DNA from: an uncultured Ruminococcus sp.
GTDB taxonomy: Bacteria; Bacillota; Clostridia; Oscillospirales; Acutalibacteraceae
NCBI GenBank assembly: GCA_902767175.1
Contig: CACXGH010000051.1
Coordinates: 1-8,861 of the forward strand
Direction: 5' to 3'
Length of the DNA: 8,861 nucleotides
Under the pieces are notes generated by a model. It ran no database searches, was not told where the DNA came from, and worked only from the letters and a program-made list of their open reading frames with translations. Shown piece by piece: positions 1 through 6,533 of the stretch (position 1 is its first letter; each line of letters starts with the position of its first letter). Made by a program: the position numbers and the translations under genes.

Positions 1-75
1 GTGTCCGGTGGACACCTCTGCCGAAGGCAGAAGCACCGACCGAGCCGGCAGGCGAGACTCGGGGGACATCGACGC
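1..75. repeat. GC-rich element with small inverted repeats, possible dispersed repeat
   Basis: About 48 of the first 70 bases are G or C by hand count, far above the AT-rich gaps elsewhere in the window. It holds short perfect inverted repeats: GTGTCC/GGACAC (1-6 with 10-15, loop of 3), TCTGCC/GGCAGA (17-22 with 26-31, loop of 3), and CCGAG/CTCGG (40-44 with 58-62). It lies just downstream of the stop codon of the minus-strand rubredoxin gene, but no T tract follows any hairpin on that strand, so a simple terminator does not explain it. Several frames are open to the window edge, which is expected in GC-rich DNA, and none reads as a recognisable protein. A dispersed intergenic repeat or part of a structured RNA cut by the window edge is possible. 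The type is uncertain. Confidence 0.35.
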
Positions 76-92
76 TTGTTATAAAGGCGGAA

Positions 93-740
93 TTATTCTA
101 TTTTCCTGAATACAGACTTCGGAGCGCCGCAGATAGGGCATACCCAGCTTGGCGGAAGCTCCTCAAACGGAATGAGCAGGCTGCTGTATTCGTAGCTGCA
201 TATAGTGCAGGCGAATTTTTCGGCATATTCCTCCTCTTCGGGAATGTATGTCGGCGCATATTTCGGAGACTTTCCCTTTATGACATTCTTATAGAATTCG
301 TATGTCATCGGAGTACCCTTTATCACCTCGCTGCCTGCAACAGGCTCGGCTATAAAGATAGTATGCGTTACGGTTTCGACATGATGTACCACTCTGCACA
401 AAAACCAGCAGCATATATCCTCCTGAATAACAGGCGCACCCTCACGGAGTATCTTATGCCTGACGTTATCAAGCTTGTTTCCGTCTCTTCCGGAGGTGAA
501 GCCGAGAGCGCCTATAACAGCACCGGAGGTGTTTTCGGAGAGGACGCTGACGGTGAACTCACCGCTTCGCTTGATACATTCGTTTGTGTAATTGCTGTGG
601 TTGATGCTGACGGCTACTGTCATAGGATAGGACGAAATCTGTATCACTGTATTTACGATACAGGCATTCGGGGCTGTTGCTCCTTTTACACCTACGGCAC
701 ACATTCCGTAGGACAAGGAAGTCAGAATTTTATCATACAT
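93..740 (-). CDS. Flavin reductase-like FMN-binding protein with C-terminal rubredoxin domain (high-molecular-weight rubredoxin type)
   Basis: This 215-residue cytoplasmic electron carrier joins two domains. Residues 1 to about 155 are a flavin reductase-like FMN-binding domain: the start MYDKILTSLSYGM, the segment APNACIVNTVIQISSYP (23-39) and the region NHSNYTNECI follow that family. Residues 175-215 form a rubredoxin with the four iron ligands C178, C181, C201 and C204 in CTIC and WVCPICG. The gap between the two Cys pairs is 19 residues, shorter than the 29 of classical rubredoxins, so the central loop is trimmed. Known relatives (Hrb of Moorella) pass electrons from NAD(P)H:rubredoxin oxidoreductase to flavodiiron proteins that reduce O2 or NO. 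A role in oxygen or NO defence is inferred here because no partner lies in the window. The ATG is preceded by AAGGGG with 8 nt spacing (749-754 on the complement). It is probably monocistronic, since spoVAC upstream ends in a terminator. Confidence 0.88.
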   Translation of the reverse strand: MYDKILTSLSYGMCAVGVKGATAPNACIVNTVIQISSYPMTVAVSINHSNYTNECIKRSGEFTVSVLSENTSGAVIGALGFTSGRDGNKLDNVRHKILREGAPVIQEDICCWFLCRVVHHVETVTHTIFIAEPVAGSEVIKGTPMTYEFYKNVIKGKSPKYAPTYIPEEEEYAEKFACTICSYEYSSLLIPFEELPPSWVCPICGAPKSVFRKIE

Positions 741-772
741 TCAAATTTCCCCTTTAGTATAATATTAAGCTT

Positions 773-801
773 ATAATAACATATTCTTTTTCATTTTACA
801 A
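773..801 (-). promoter_or_regulatory. Probable sigma-A-type promoter of the rubredoxin-fusion gene
   Basis: On the minus strand TTGTAA (complement of 796-801) and TATTAT (complement of 773-778) are separated by exactly 17 bp, close to the vegetative -35 and -10 consensus. They lie about 30-60 bp upstream of the ATG at 740 and downstream of the spoVAC terminator, where a new promoter is needed. The region is very AT-rich, so a chance match is possible. A second -10-like TATACT (complement of 756-761) lacks a good -35. Confidence 0.45.
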
Positions 802-847
802 GAAAGTCCTGGTTATTTACAATAATAATATTACGGAAAATTCAGAT

Positions 848-879
848 AAAAAATACCGCCGCTTTTTACCTGCGGCGGT
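848..879 (-). terminator. Rho-independent terminator of spoVAC
   Basis: On the minus strand ACCGCCGC pairs perfectly with GCGGCGGT (872-879 with 855-862) around a 9-nt loop. A run of six T residues follows directly (complement of 848-853). It begins 5 bp after the spoVAC stop codon and separates that gene from the rubredoxin fusion. Confidence 0.9.
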
Positions 880-883
880 GTGT

Positions 884-1333
884 TCATAAAAATGTCCTTA
901 CGGTACAAAGAATAAGACCGTATATCATGGAGCTTACAGTTCCGTAAACGATAACGGGACCTGCAATTATAAACATTTTTGCTCCGAGTCCTGTTACGAA
1001 GCCCTCGCTTTTGAATTCTATCGCAGGCGCTACAACGGAATTTGCAAAGCCCGTTATAGGCACAAGAGTTCCTGCGCCTGCAAATTTTGCTATATTGTCA
1101 TACAGGCTCAGAGATGTCAGAACGGCTGAAATAAGAACAAGCGTAATGCTCGTAAAGCATCGGGCATCTTTCAGCTCCATGCCGAGCTGATACTGATAAA
1201 GGTCAGTCAGTCCCTGACCGATGGTACAGATAAGACCGCCTACCCAGAAGGCATTAAGACAGTTCTTTAAACTCGTGCTTGAGGGAGAGGCTTTATCCAC
1301 CATTTTCTGATATTTCTTTTGTGTGATATTCAT
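884..1333 (-). CDS. spoVAC: Stage V sporulation protein AC (SpoVAC), spore inner-membrane protein
   Basis: This is a 149-residue membrane protein, almost exactly the usual SpoVAC length. It has a short polar N-terminus, a first membrane segment in KNCLNAFWVGGLICTIGQ (23-40), a second around residues 60-80, the signature FAGAGTLVPITGFANSV (84-100), and hydrophobic segments at about 118-143. The KNCLNAF entry to the first helix favours SpoVAC over the related SpoVAE. In Bacillus SpoVA proteins sit in the spore inner membrane and move dipicolinic acid with Ca2+ during sporulation and germination, and SpoVAC itself acts as a mechanosensitive channel. The reading frame extends upstream to 1465, but the ATG at 1333 is preferred: it has GGGG 6 nt upstream and gives the family length. 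The usual partners spoVAD and spoVAE are not adjacent, so this is a solitary copy or the cluster is split. No forespore (sigma-G) promoter could be called with confidence. Confidence 0.9.
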   Translation of the reverse strand: MNITQKKYQKMVDKASPSSTSLKNCLNAFWVGGLICTIGQGLTDLYQYQLGMELKDARCFTSITLVLISAVLTSLSLYDNIAKFAGAGTLVPITGFANSVVAPAIEFKSEGFVTGLGAKMFIIAGPVIVYGTVSSMIYGLILCTVRTFL

Positions 1334-1349
1334 ATTATCCCCCGATAAT
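1334..1349 (-). promoter_or_regulatory. spoVAC ribosome-binding site held in the loop of a perfect inverted repeat
   Basis: The 16 bases touching the spoVAC start codon form ATTATC-GGGG-GATAAT on the minus strand, a perfect 6-bp inverted repeat with the G-rich Shine-Dalgarno sequence as its 4-nt loop. The stem has four A-T and only one or two G-C pairs, so it is weak. It may simply be chance, or it may present or mask the ribosome-binding site. Confidence 0.4.
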
Positions 1350-1494
1350 GGCTCAGTATTTGAAAAAGTCTTATTGAAAACGGCACGGCTGCAATAAATG
1401 CCGGCGCTATACTGAAAGACTTTTATCTTTGTATATTTTCTCCGTGAGTGAGAGAAATATTCCATGTCACGGAAATAAAGCTCAGGTGATTACT

Positions 1495-2631
1495 TTGAAG
1501 GAAATTTATCTTGACAACAGCGCTACAACTATGGTTTGTCAGCAGGCTGCCGAAAAAGCTCTTGAAATAATGACAAAAAAATACGGCAATCCCTCATCTC
1601 TGCATTCAAAGGGCTTTGAGGCACAGCAGGAGCTTGAAGCTGCAAGAGAAGCTGCAGCGTCAGTGCTTTCGGCGGAGAGCAGCGAAATATATTTTACATC
1701 GGGCGGTACGGAGAGCAACAATACCGCTGTATTCGGAGCGGCAAATGCCCTTTCAAGAAGAGGAAAAAAGATAGTGACAACGGCGTTTGAACATTCTTCT
1801 GTGCTTGAAGCCGTTCAGGCACTTGAGAAAAAAGGTTTTGAAGCGGTTTATCTTATGCCTGACAGCAAAGGGCGGATAAGCAGCGAAGCGCTTGCAAAGG
1901 CTGTTGACAAGGATACGATACTTGTAAGCATTATGGTTGTAAATAACGAGACGGGCGCAGTACAGCCGATAGAGACCGTACGCAGGATAATAGACCGTTC
2001 GGGTGCACCTGCTCTTTTTCATGCAGATGCCGTTCAGGCATTCGGCAAGCTGCCGATTAAACCTAAGAAAACAGGCATAGACCTGCTGAGTGCAAGCTCG
2101 CATAAGATACACGGACCAAAGGGTGCAGGTATACTTTATATAAAAAAGGGTGTAAGGATAGCACCGCTGCATTTCGGAGGTGAGCAGGAGAAAAAGCTCC
2201 GTCCCGGAACGGAAGCTGTTCCGCTGATATGTGCCATGGGAGAAGCGATAAAGGCGCTTCCGGATATGAAAGAGGAAATGAGCTTTATGAAGCAGCTTAA
2301 TGACCGCTGCCGTGAAAAGCTTATGCAGATAGAGAATGTGCATATAAATTCTGACGAGGATTGTCTGCCTTATATTATAAACTTTTCCGTCAGGGGCATA
2401 CGCTCGGAGACGATGCTGCATTACCTTGCGTCAAAGGGAATATATGTTTCAAGCGGTTCTGCCTGTGCCAAGGGCAAAAAAAGCCATGTGCTTGAAGCAA
2501 TGGGACTTTCCTCTGAGCTTACGGACTCAGCCGTAAGAGTAAGCTTTTCAAGATATAATACCGCAGAAGATGTCGATGAATTGATAAAAGAGGTAATTTA
2601 TGCAGATAATACACTTGCAAGAAGTAAATAA
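1495..2631 (+). CDS. iscS: Cysteine desulfurase, IscS/NifS family (class V aminotransferase fold)
   Basis: This PLP enzyme takes sulfur from L-cysteine as an enzyme-bound persulfide and releases alanine. The 379-residue protein opens with the family signature IYLDNSATT. It has the substrate/PLP His in AFEHSS (H100), the HADAVQAFGK segment, the PLP-binding lysine K204 in SSHKIHGPKGAG, the RPGTE motif, and the active-site cysteine C324 in the mobile loop SSGSACAKGKKSH. All catalytic residues are present. The loop is of the longer group I (IscS/NifS) type rather than SufS. The start is taken as TTG at 1495 because AGGTGA ends 5 nt before it and family members begin right before IYLDNS. GTG at 1486 is the alternative. 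The ATG at 1429 would add 22 residues unlike the family and run into the divergent spoVAC leader. Its position 46 bp upstream of thiI suggests that it supplies ThiI, as NifZ does in Bacillus; no iscU or iscR is beside it. Confidence 0.94.
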   Translation: MKEIYLDNSATTMVCQQAAEKALEIMTKKYGNPSSLHSKGFEAQQELEAAREAAASVLSAESSEIYFTSGGTESNNTAVFGAANALSRRGKKIVTTAFEHSSVLEAVQALEKKGFEAVYLMPDSKGRISSEALAKAVDKDTILVSIMVVNNETGAVQPIETVRRIIDRSGAPALFHADAVQAFGKLPIKPKKTGIDLLSASSHKIHGPKGAGILYIKKGVRIAPLHFGGEQEKKLRPGTEAVPLICAMGEAIKALPDMKEEMSFMKQLNDRCREKLMQIENVHINSDEDCLPYIINFSVRGIRSETMLHYLASKGIYVSSGSACAKGKKSHVLEAMGLSSELTDSAVRVSFSRYNTAEDVDELIKEVIYADNTLARSK

Positions 2632-2677
2632 AAGTGCTAAACTTCTACTATGATGTATTAAAGCAAAGGAGACAGAA

Positions 2678-3847
2678 ATGAAGGAAATAATACTTTTAAA
2701 GCTTGGGGAAATAGTCCTCAAGGGACTCAACAGAAAGAATTTTGAAGATACACTGCTTAGAACGGTAAGACGCAGACTTGCAAAAATAGGAGAATTCAGA
2801 GTCAGAGCAGCACAGTCTACCGTATATGTTGAGCCGATGAATGACGATGCGGATATGGACGAAGCCGCTGAATGTGTTTCACGCATTTTCGGCGTGGCAG
2901 CATTTGCGAGAGCCTGTACAGCAGAGAAGGACCTTGAAAAAATAAAAACAGCAGCGGCAGAGTATCTTGCCGATACGCTTGAGGGAATAAAGACCTTTAA
3001 GGTTGAGGCAAAGCGCTCTGATAAGAAATTTCCGTATAATTCACCTGAGATATGCAATGAAGTCGGCGGTTATCTGCTGGAAAAATTCCCGGACCTGACG
3101 GTGAATGTTCATGAGCCTGATGTTATCGTAACTGTAGAAATAAGGGATTTCGGAGCTTATATAAGAGCAGGACTTATAAGGGGTGCAGGAGGTATTCCTG
3201 TCGGCACGGGCGGCAAGGCGTGTGTGCTTATCTCCGGAGGTATTGACAGTCCCGTAGCTGCTTATATGATGGCTAAAAGAGGGCTTGAGCTTATGGCTGT
3301 GCATTTTGCAAGTCCGCCGTACACAAGTGAAAGAGCCGAAGAAAAGGTTGTGGAACTGCTGAAAAAGGTTGCTCGCTACAGCGGCAGACTTAAAATGTAT
3401 ACCGTACCGTTTACAAAGATTCAGACAGAAATAAGGGATAAATGCAAAGAGGATTATTTCACCCTGATAATGAGACGCTTTATGATGGAAATTGCCGAAA
3501 GGCTTGCTGTCGATAAGGGTGCTCAGGCACTGATAACGGGTGAAAGCTTAGGTCAGGTAGCAAGTCAGACTGTAGGCGCTATAGGCTGTACCGATGCTGT
3601 ATGCGGAATGCCGGTGTTCAGACCGCTCATAGGTATGGACAAGGAAGAAATAATCGAGATATCGAGAAAGATAGATACCTTTGATATATCCATACAGCCG
3701 TATGAGGATTGCTGTACGGTATTTACGCCCAGGCACCCCCGTACAAAGCCTGTTCTTGAAAAGGTCATTGAGGAACAGAATAAAATAGACAGCGCTCCTC
3801 TGATAGAGGAAGCTGTTATGAATGTCAAGGTAAGAGATATCCTGTAA
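2678..3847 (+). CDS. thiI: tRNA 4-thiouridine(8) synthase ThiI (short form without rhodanese domain)
   Basis: ThiI adenylates U8 of tRNA and replaces its oxygen with sulfur to give 4-thiouridine; in some bacteria it also feeds thiamine thiazole synthesis. The 389-residue protein has an N-terminal ferredoxin-like part starting EIILLKLGEIVLKGLNR, a THUMP RNA-binding domain at about 60-165, and a PP-loop ATP-pyrophosphatase domain with SGGIDS at 186-191. Further conserved segments are LITGESLGQVASQT (285-298), FRPLIGMDKEEI, and the cysteine-bearing PYEDCCTVFTPRHPRTKP (341-358, C345 and C346). It ends right after the PP-loop domain, so the rhodanese extension of the enterobacterial enzyme is absent, as in Bacillus. 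In that form sulfur is known to pass from the partner desulfurase to ThiI without a rhodanese domain, which fits the gene upstream. AAAGGAG (2665-2671) lies 6 nt before the ATG. No TPP riboswitch or other leader fits in the 46-bp gap. Confidence 0.95.
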   Translation: MKEIILLKLGEIVLKGLNRKNFEDTLLRTVRRRLAKIGEFRVRAAQSTVYVEPMNDDADMDEAAECVSRIFGVAAFARACTAEKDLEKIKTAAAEYLADTLEGIKTFKVEAKRSDKKFPYNSPEICNEVGGYLLEKFPDLTVNVHEPDVIVTVEIRDFGAYIRAGLIRGAGGIPVGTGGKACVLISGGIDSPVAAYMMAKRGLELMAVHFASPPYTSERAEEKVVELLKKVARYSGRLKMYTVPFTKIQTEIRDKCKEDYFTLIMRRFMMEIAERLAVDKGAQALITGESLGQVASQTVGAIGCTDAVCGMPVFRPLIGMDKEEIIEISRKIDTFDISIQPYEDCCTVFTPRHPRTKPVLEKVIEEQNKIDSAPLIEEAVMNVKVRDIL

Positions 3848-3877
3848 TATCAGTGATAATATATAGGAGTGAAACGC

Positions 3878-6463
3878 ATGAATGCAGAAATATATTTTCC
3901 GAGAAACGGAAAAGCTTTCGGACAGACCTCCGATAAGAGCTTTGAAGCAACGATAAAAAAGCTTAACGGAATAAATGTCAATATCATCTACAAGACAGAG
4001 ATAAACCTGACGGAAGAAAGCATTAATGAAGCACTCAGGGTGAGTGAATCAGGTGATGAAAGAATAGGAATCATCTTCATCGCTGACGCACTTTCAAAGG
4101 ACAGTACCCGTGAGGCTGAGCAATTCTTTGAAAATGCGGGAATTATAAGCAAGGTAAAGAGAATAGAATCCCCGTGGAGAGACCCTGATAAAGAAGATCA
4201 TGACTCTGAATCTGATCAGGACGGCAAAAAGAAGAAAAAGAAGAAAAAAAGTAAGAAGTCAAAGAAGGGCGATGACAGCGCTGATGAGATCATTGATATC
4301 AGTGCAGGAAATGTTGTAGTTGAGCAGAAGAAATTCTATGCATATACAGCGGAGTACAATAACAAGCTGATTGTGCTTCTGCCGAAGCACGAGGAGCTTC
4401 AGACGACATTCAACGCTGTAATATATACAGCTGCCAGGAAGGTAGTAGCACCTAAGAAAAAGCGTTCCTTCTGGAAACGGTTTTTCCCGTGCAAGGGAGA
4501 CAAAGCAATAGATGTAGTAAGAAAAGTTATTCTTTTGCTGGCAATATGTACGTTTATAGTATCGTCATATATGCTGATAAATATACTTGTCATAGAGCCT
4601 GCGGTAAATGACCATACAACATCATCTATCAGAGATCTTCTTGTATCTACAAGCGAAGGAGAAAGCTCTGAGACAAAGAAGAATACAGACGGCTCTGACG
4701 GTGTGCTTTCAGACTTCTCCAAGCTTTTAGACGCTAACCCCGATACTATAGGCTGGGTATCAGTTCCGAATACGGTTATCGACTATGTCGTTGTACGAGG
4801 CAAAAATGATGCAGAGCTGGTTGCAAAAGGAGAAGATCCCGAGTATCTGTTCAAGGATTTCTACGGCAACGGTTCAAAGTACGGTACAGTATTCCTCGAT
4901 TACAGAAGCCGGCTTGATTCCAAGAATATCATAATTCACGGACATCACATGAACGACGGCAGAATGTTCTCTACACTTACTAATTTCGGCGACCTCGATA
5001 CCTATAAGAAGAGCGCTGTAATTACCTTTAATACGCTCTATGAAAAGAGCAAATGGAAGATCATTTCCGTATTCAAGACCAATACTCTTAATTGGCAGGG
5101 ACCTGTATTCAACTATCTCAGAGGAAGTTTCAGCAGTGATTACGACTTCCTGAACTATGTATATGAAGTGCGTCTGCGCTCAATGATAGACTGTCCTGTC
5201 GATGTAAACGAAAATGATACACTCGTTACCCTTTCGACCTGTGCATATGACTTTGAAGAATTCCGCTGTGTCGTTGTTGCAAGAAAGGTAAGAGACGGCG
5301 AGGACGCAAGTGTAGACCTTTCAAAGGCAAAGACTGCCGATTCTCCGCTTTACCCTGATATCTGCTATCAGTATTGGGGCGGAACAAAACCCACCGTCAC
5401 ATCTTTCCAGGACGCTTATAACAAGGGAGAAATAACCTGGTACGACGGAAAGGGCAAATGGTCTGCCAAGGACGACGAAGAACTTGCAAAACAGCTTGTA
5501 GAGGGTAAGGTAAAGGCTGAGAAAATGATAAGATCCAGCTATGTAAAGACCAACTATGAGAAGGAACAGCAGCAGGAGATAGAGTCTATCATAAGAAAAT
5601 ATATGGAGAAGATCAACGATGCGACAAAGGCTTCCGAGGTCAATGACTACTATGCTCAGGCTGTTGCCGAGATACAGAATGTAAAGACGAAGAAGGAAGT
5701 ATCAGATGATGCCGAGACCAGCAAGAAGCAGTCTCAGGAAGCAGAAAGGCAGGCAAGCCGTCAGGCTCTTGAAGATGCAAAGGAAAATGCAATATCTGAG
5801 ATGAGAAGAAGTGTTGAGGGCAATGAGTACGGTATTGCACAGTATAATCAGGTGCAGCAGATACTTGAGAACTATACCGACAGAATCAACAGCGCATCAT
5901 CTCTTACGGCTGTAGAAAAGCTTAAGGAGGACGGTATAACGGCTCTGAGCAAAATAAGGATGGTTGAAGAGTCAAGTACGTCAAGCAGAGAGCAGAGTCA
6001 GGAGTCTTCAAGAAGAGATGAGTCATCGGAAGAGGAATCCTCTGACGATGAGGAGGCAAGAAGATTTGCCGAATATAAGAGGAACACTATAAGCTCTCTG
6101 TCATACTATGTTGATCTTGATGATTACTCATCAGAATCACAGGAGGTAATTCGCAGAATAATTCAGACATATTCAAATAATATCAACAACGCAAACAGCT
6201 ATGGTGAGATAGATGATTATGTATCAACTGCAAGAAATCTGATTGATTCTGTCGAGGACGAGGAGAGCAGCGAGGAGCAAAGCTCAGAGCAGCCTGTGGA
6301 AAGCTCCTATGAAAGTTCTGAGGAACCGATAGAAAGCTCGGCAGACAGTTCGGACGAGCCTGTAGAAAGCTCCGACCAGAGCAGCAAAGAGCAGCCTGAA
6401 AGCTCTGATGAACAGGAAGAACAGACCGGAGAAGAAACAAGCGTTGAAGAAAACGAAGAATAA
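3878..6463 (+). CDS. srtB: Class B sortase fused to an N-terminal cytoplasmic MoCF/CinA-like domain, with C-terminal helical repeats and a Ser/Glu-rich tail
   Basis: This is an 861-residue membrane protein, more than three times the size of a typical sortase B. Domains in order: (1) residues 1-187, cytoplasmic, with alternating strands and helices resembling the MoCF fold of CinA/MoaB. It has a third strand IGIIFIADA followed by SKDSTREAEQFFENAG, and later KLIVLLPKHEE in place of the usual LPG.P.E. It is interrupted by a Lys/Ser run at 117-130. (2) A basic juxtamembrane stretch and a transmembrane helix at about 217-239, N-in. (3) An extracytoplasmic class B sortase domain at about 277-472 with the catalytic triad H356 (HGHHM), C455 (LSTC) and R463 (EFRCVV). 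(4) A conserved WYDGKGKW segment, then three ~60-residue helical repeats at 544-602, 635-695 and 733-793. (5) A Ser/Glu-rich tail from 794 with repeated ESS/EEP units and no LPXTG motif. The ATG has TAGGAG 8 nt upstream. GTG at 3869 lies within that site and is rejected. The sortase role is well supported, but its substrate is unknown. Confidence 0.9.
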   Translation: MNAEIYFPRNGKAFGQTSDKSFEATIKKLNGINVNIIYKTEINLTEESINEALRVSESGDERIGIIFIADALSKDSTREAEQFFENAGIISKVKRIESPWRDPDKEDHDSESDQDGKKKKKKKKSKKSKKGDDSADEIIDISAGNVVVEQKKFYAYTAEYNNKLIVLLPKHEELQTTFNAVIYTAARKVVAPKKKRSFWKRFFPCKGDKAIDVVRKVILLLAICTFIVSSYMLINILVIEPAVNDHTTSSIRDLLVSTSEGESSETKKNTDGSDGVLSDFSKLLDANPDTIGWVSVPNTVIDYVVVRGKNDAELVAKGEDPEYLFKDFYGNGSKYGTVFLDYRSRLDSKNIIIHGHHMNDGRMFSTLTNFGDLDTYKKSAVITFNTLYEKSKWKIISVFKTNTLNWQGPVFNYLRGSFSSDYDFLNYVYEVRLRSMIDCPVDVNENDTLVTLSTCAYDFEEFRCVVVARKVRDGEDASVDLSKAKTADSPLYPDICYQYWGGTKPTVTSFQDAYNKGEITWYDGKGKWSAKDDEELAKQLVEGKVKAEKMIRSSYVKTNYEKEQQQEIESIIRKYMEKINDATKASEVNDYYAQAVAEIQNVKTKKEVSDDAETSKKQSQEAERQASRQALEDAKENAISEMRRSVEGNEYGIAQYNQVQQILENYTDRINSASSLTAVEKLKEDGITALSKIRMVEESSTSSREQSQESSRRDESSEEESSDDEEARRFAEYKRNTISSLSYYVDLDDYSSESQEVIRRIIQTYSNNINNANSYGEIDDYVSTARNLIDSVEDEESSEEQSSEQPVESSYESSEEPIESSADSSDEPVESSDQSSKEQPESSDEQEEQTGEETSVEENEE
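4226..4267 (+). other. Lysine-rich insert with an A7 tract inside the cytoplasmic domain
   Basis: These 42 bases encode 12 Lys and 2 Ser (residues 117-130) between the two halves of the MoCF-like domain. They include a run of seven A (4244-4250) followed by GTAAG. One extra A in the transcript would read AAA AAA AAG TAA and stop at once, giving a 125-residue cytoplasmic fragment. Whether this happens is unknown; a flexible basic linker is the simplest reading. Confidence 0.5.
5507..6256 (+). repeat. Three protein-level ~60-residue helical repeats in the large sortase
   Basis: The units lie at 5507-5683, 5780-5962 and 6074-6256. Each follows the pattern I-x2-S/M-x-R/Y, then an aromatic Y about 8-12 residues on, I-x2-I-I/L-x2-Y-x3-I-N-x-A, and a closing helix ending A/L-x2-I. 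Examples are IIRKYMEKINDA, QILENYTDRINSA and RIIQTYSNNINNA. The predicted form is a small three-helix bundle. Repeats two and three are separated by an acidic Ser-rich linker. The repeats are clear in protein but too diverged to be DNA repeats. Confidence 0.7.
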
Positions 6464-6474
6464 TTAAATGCTGA

Positions 6475-6509
6475 TGCGTGGGACGGGATAAAAGGCTCTG
6501 TCTCACGCA
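6475..6509 (+). other. Intercistronic hairpin between the two sortase genes
   Basis: TGCGTGGGAC (6475-6484) pairs with GTCTCACGCA (6500-6509) over 10 positions with one G-T pair and a 15-nt loop. No T tract follows, so it does not look like a full terminator. It could set mRNA stability or reduce expression of the downstream sortase relative to the upstream one. Confidence 0.45.
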
Positions 6510-6533
6510 ATGCTGCATATCGGAGAAACATCA

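Noticed and set aside
363..776. Plus-strand open frame of 137 codons over the rubredoxin gene
   Set aside because: It lies opposite a clear flavin reductase-rubredoxin gene and reads as no known protein; it is the complementary-strand shadow.
1334..1465. N-terminal extension of spoVAC by 44 residues
   Set aside because: The extension is not hydrophobic or family-like, and the ATG at 1333 has a ribosome-binding site and gives the normal length.
1429..1494. Upstream ATG start for iscS
   Set aside because: It adds residues unlike the family, has no ribosome-binding site, and overlaps the spoVAC upstream region; TTG at 1495 with AGGTGA fits better.
1753..2421. Long minus-strand open frame inside iscS
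   Set aside because: The sense strand encodes all cysteine desulfurase motifs through this stretch, and the antisense product has no domain-like pattern.
2632..2677. TPP riboswitch or T-box before thiI
   Set aside because: The gap is only 46 bp, with no thi-box-like conserved sequence and no terminator hairpin.
2548..3057. Minus-strand open frame across the iscS end and thiI start
   Set aside because: It is antisense to two well supported genes and has a low-complexity Ser/Ala/Phe composition.
6257..6463. DNA tandem repeat in the Ser/Glu tail
   Set aside because: The repetition is in amino acid composition; the codons vary and no unit repeats exactly.
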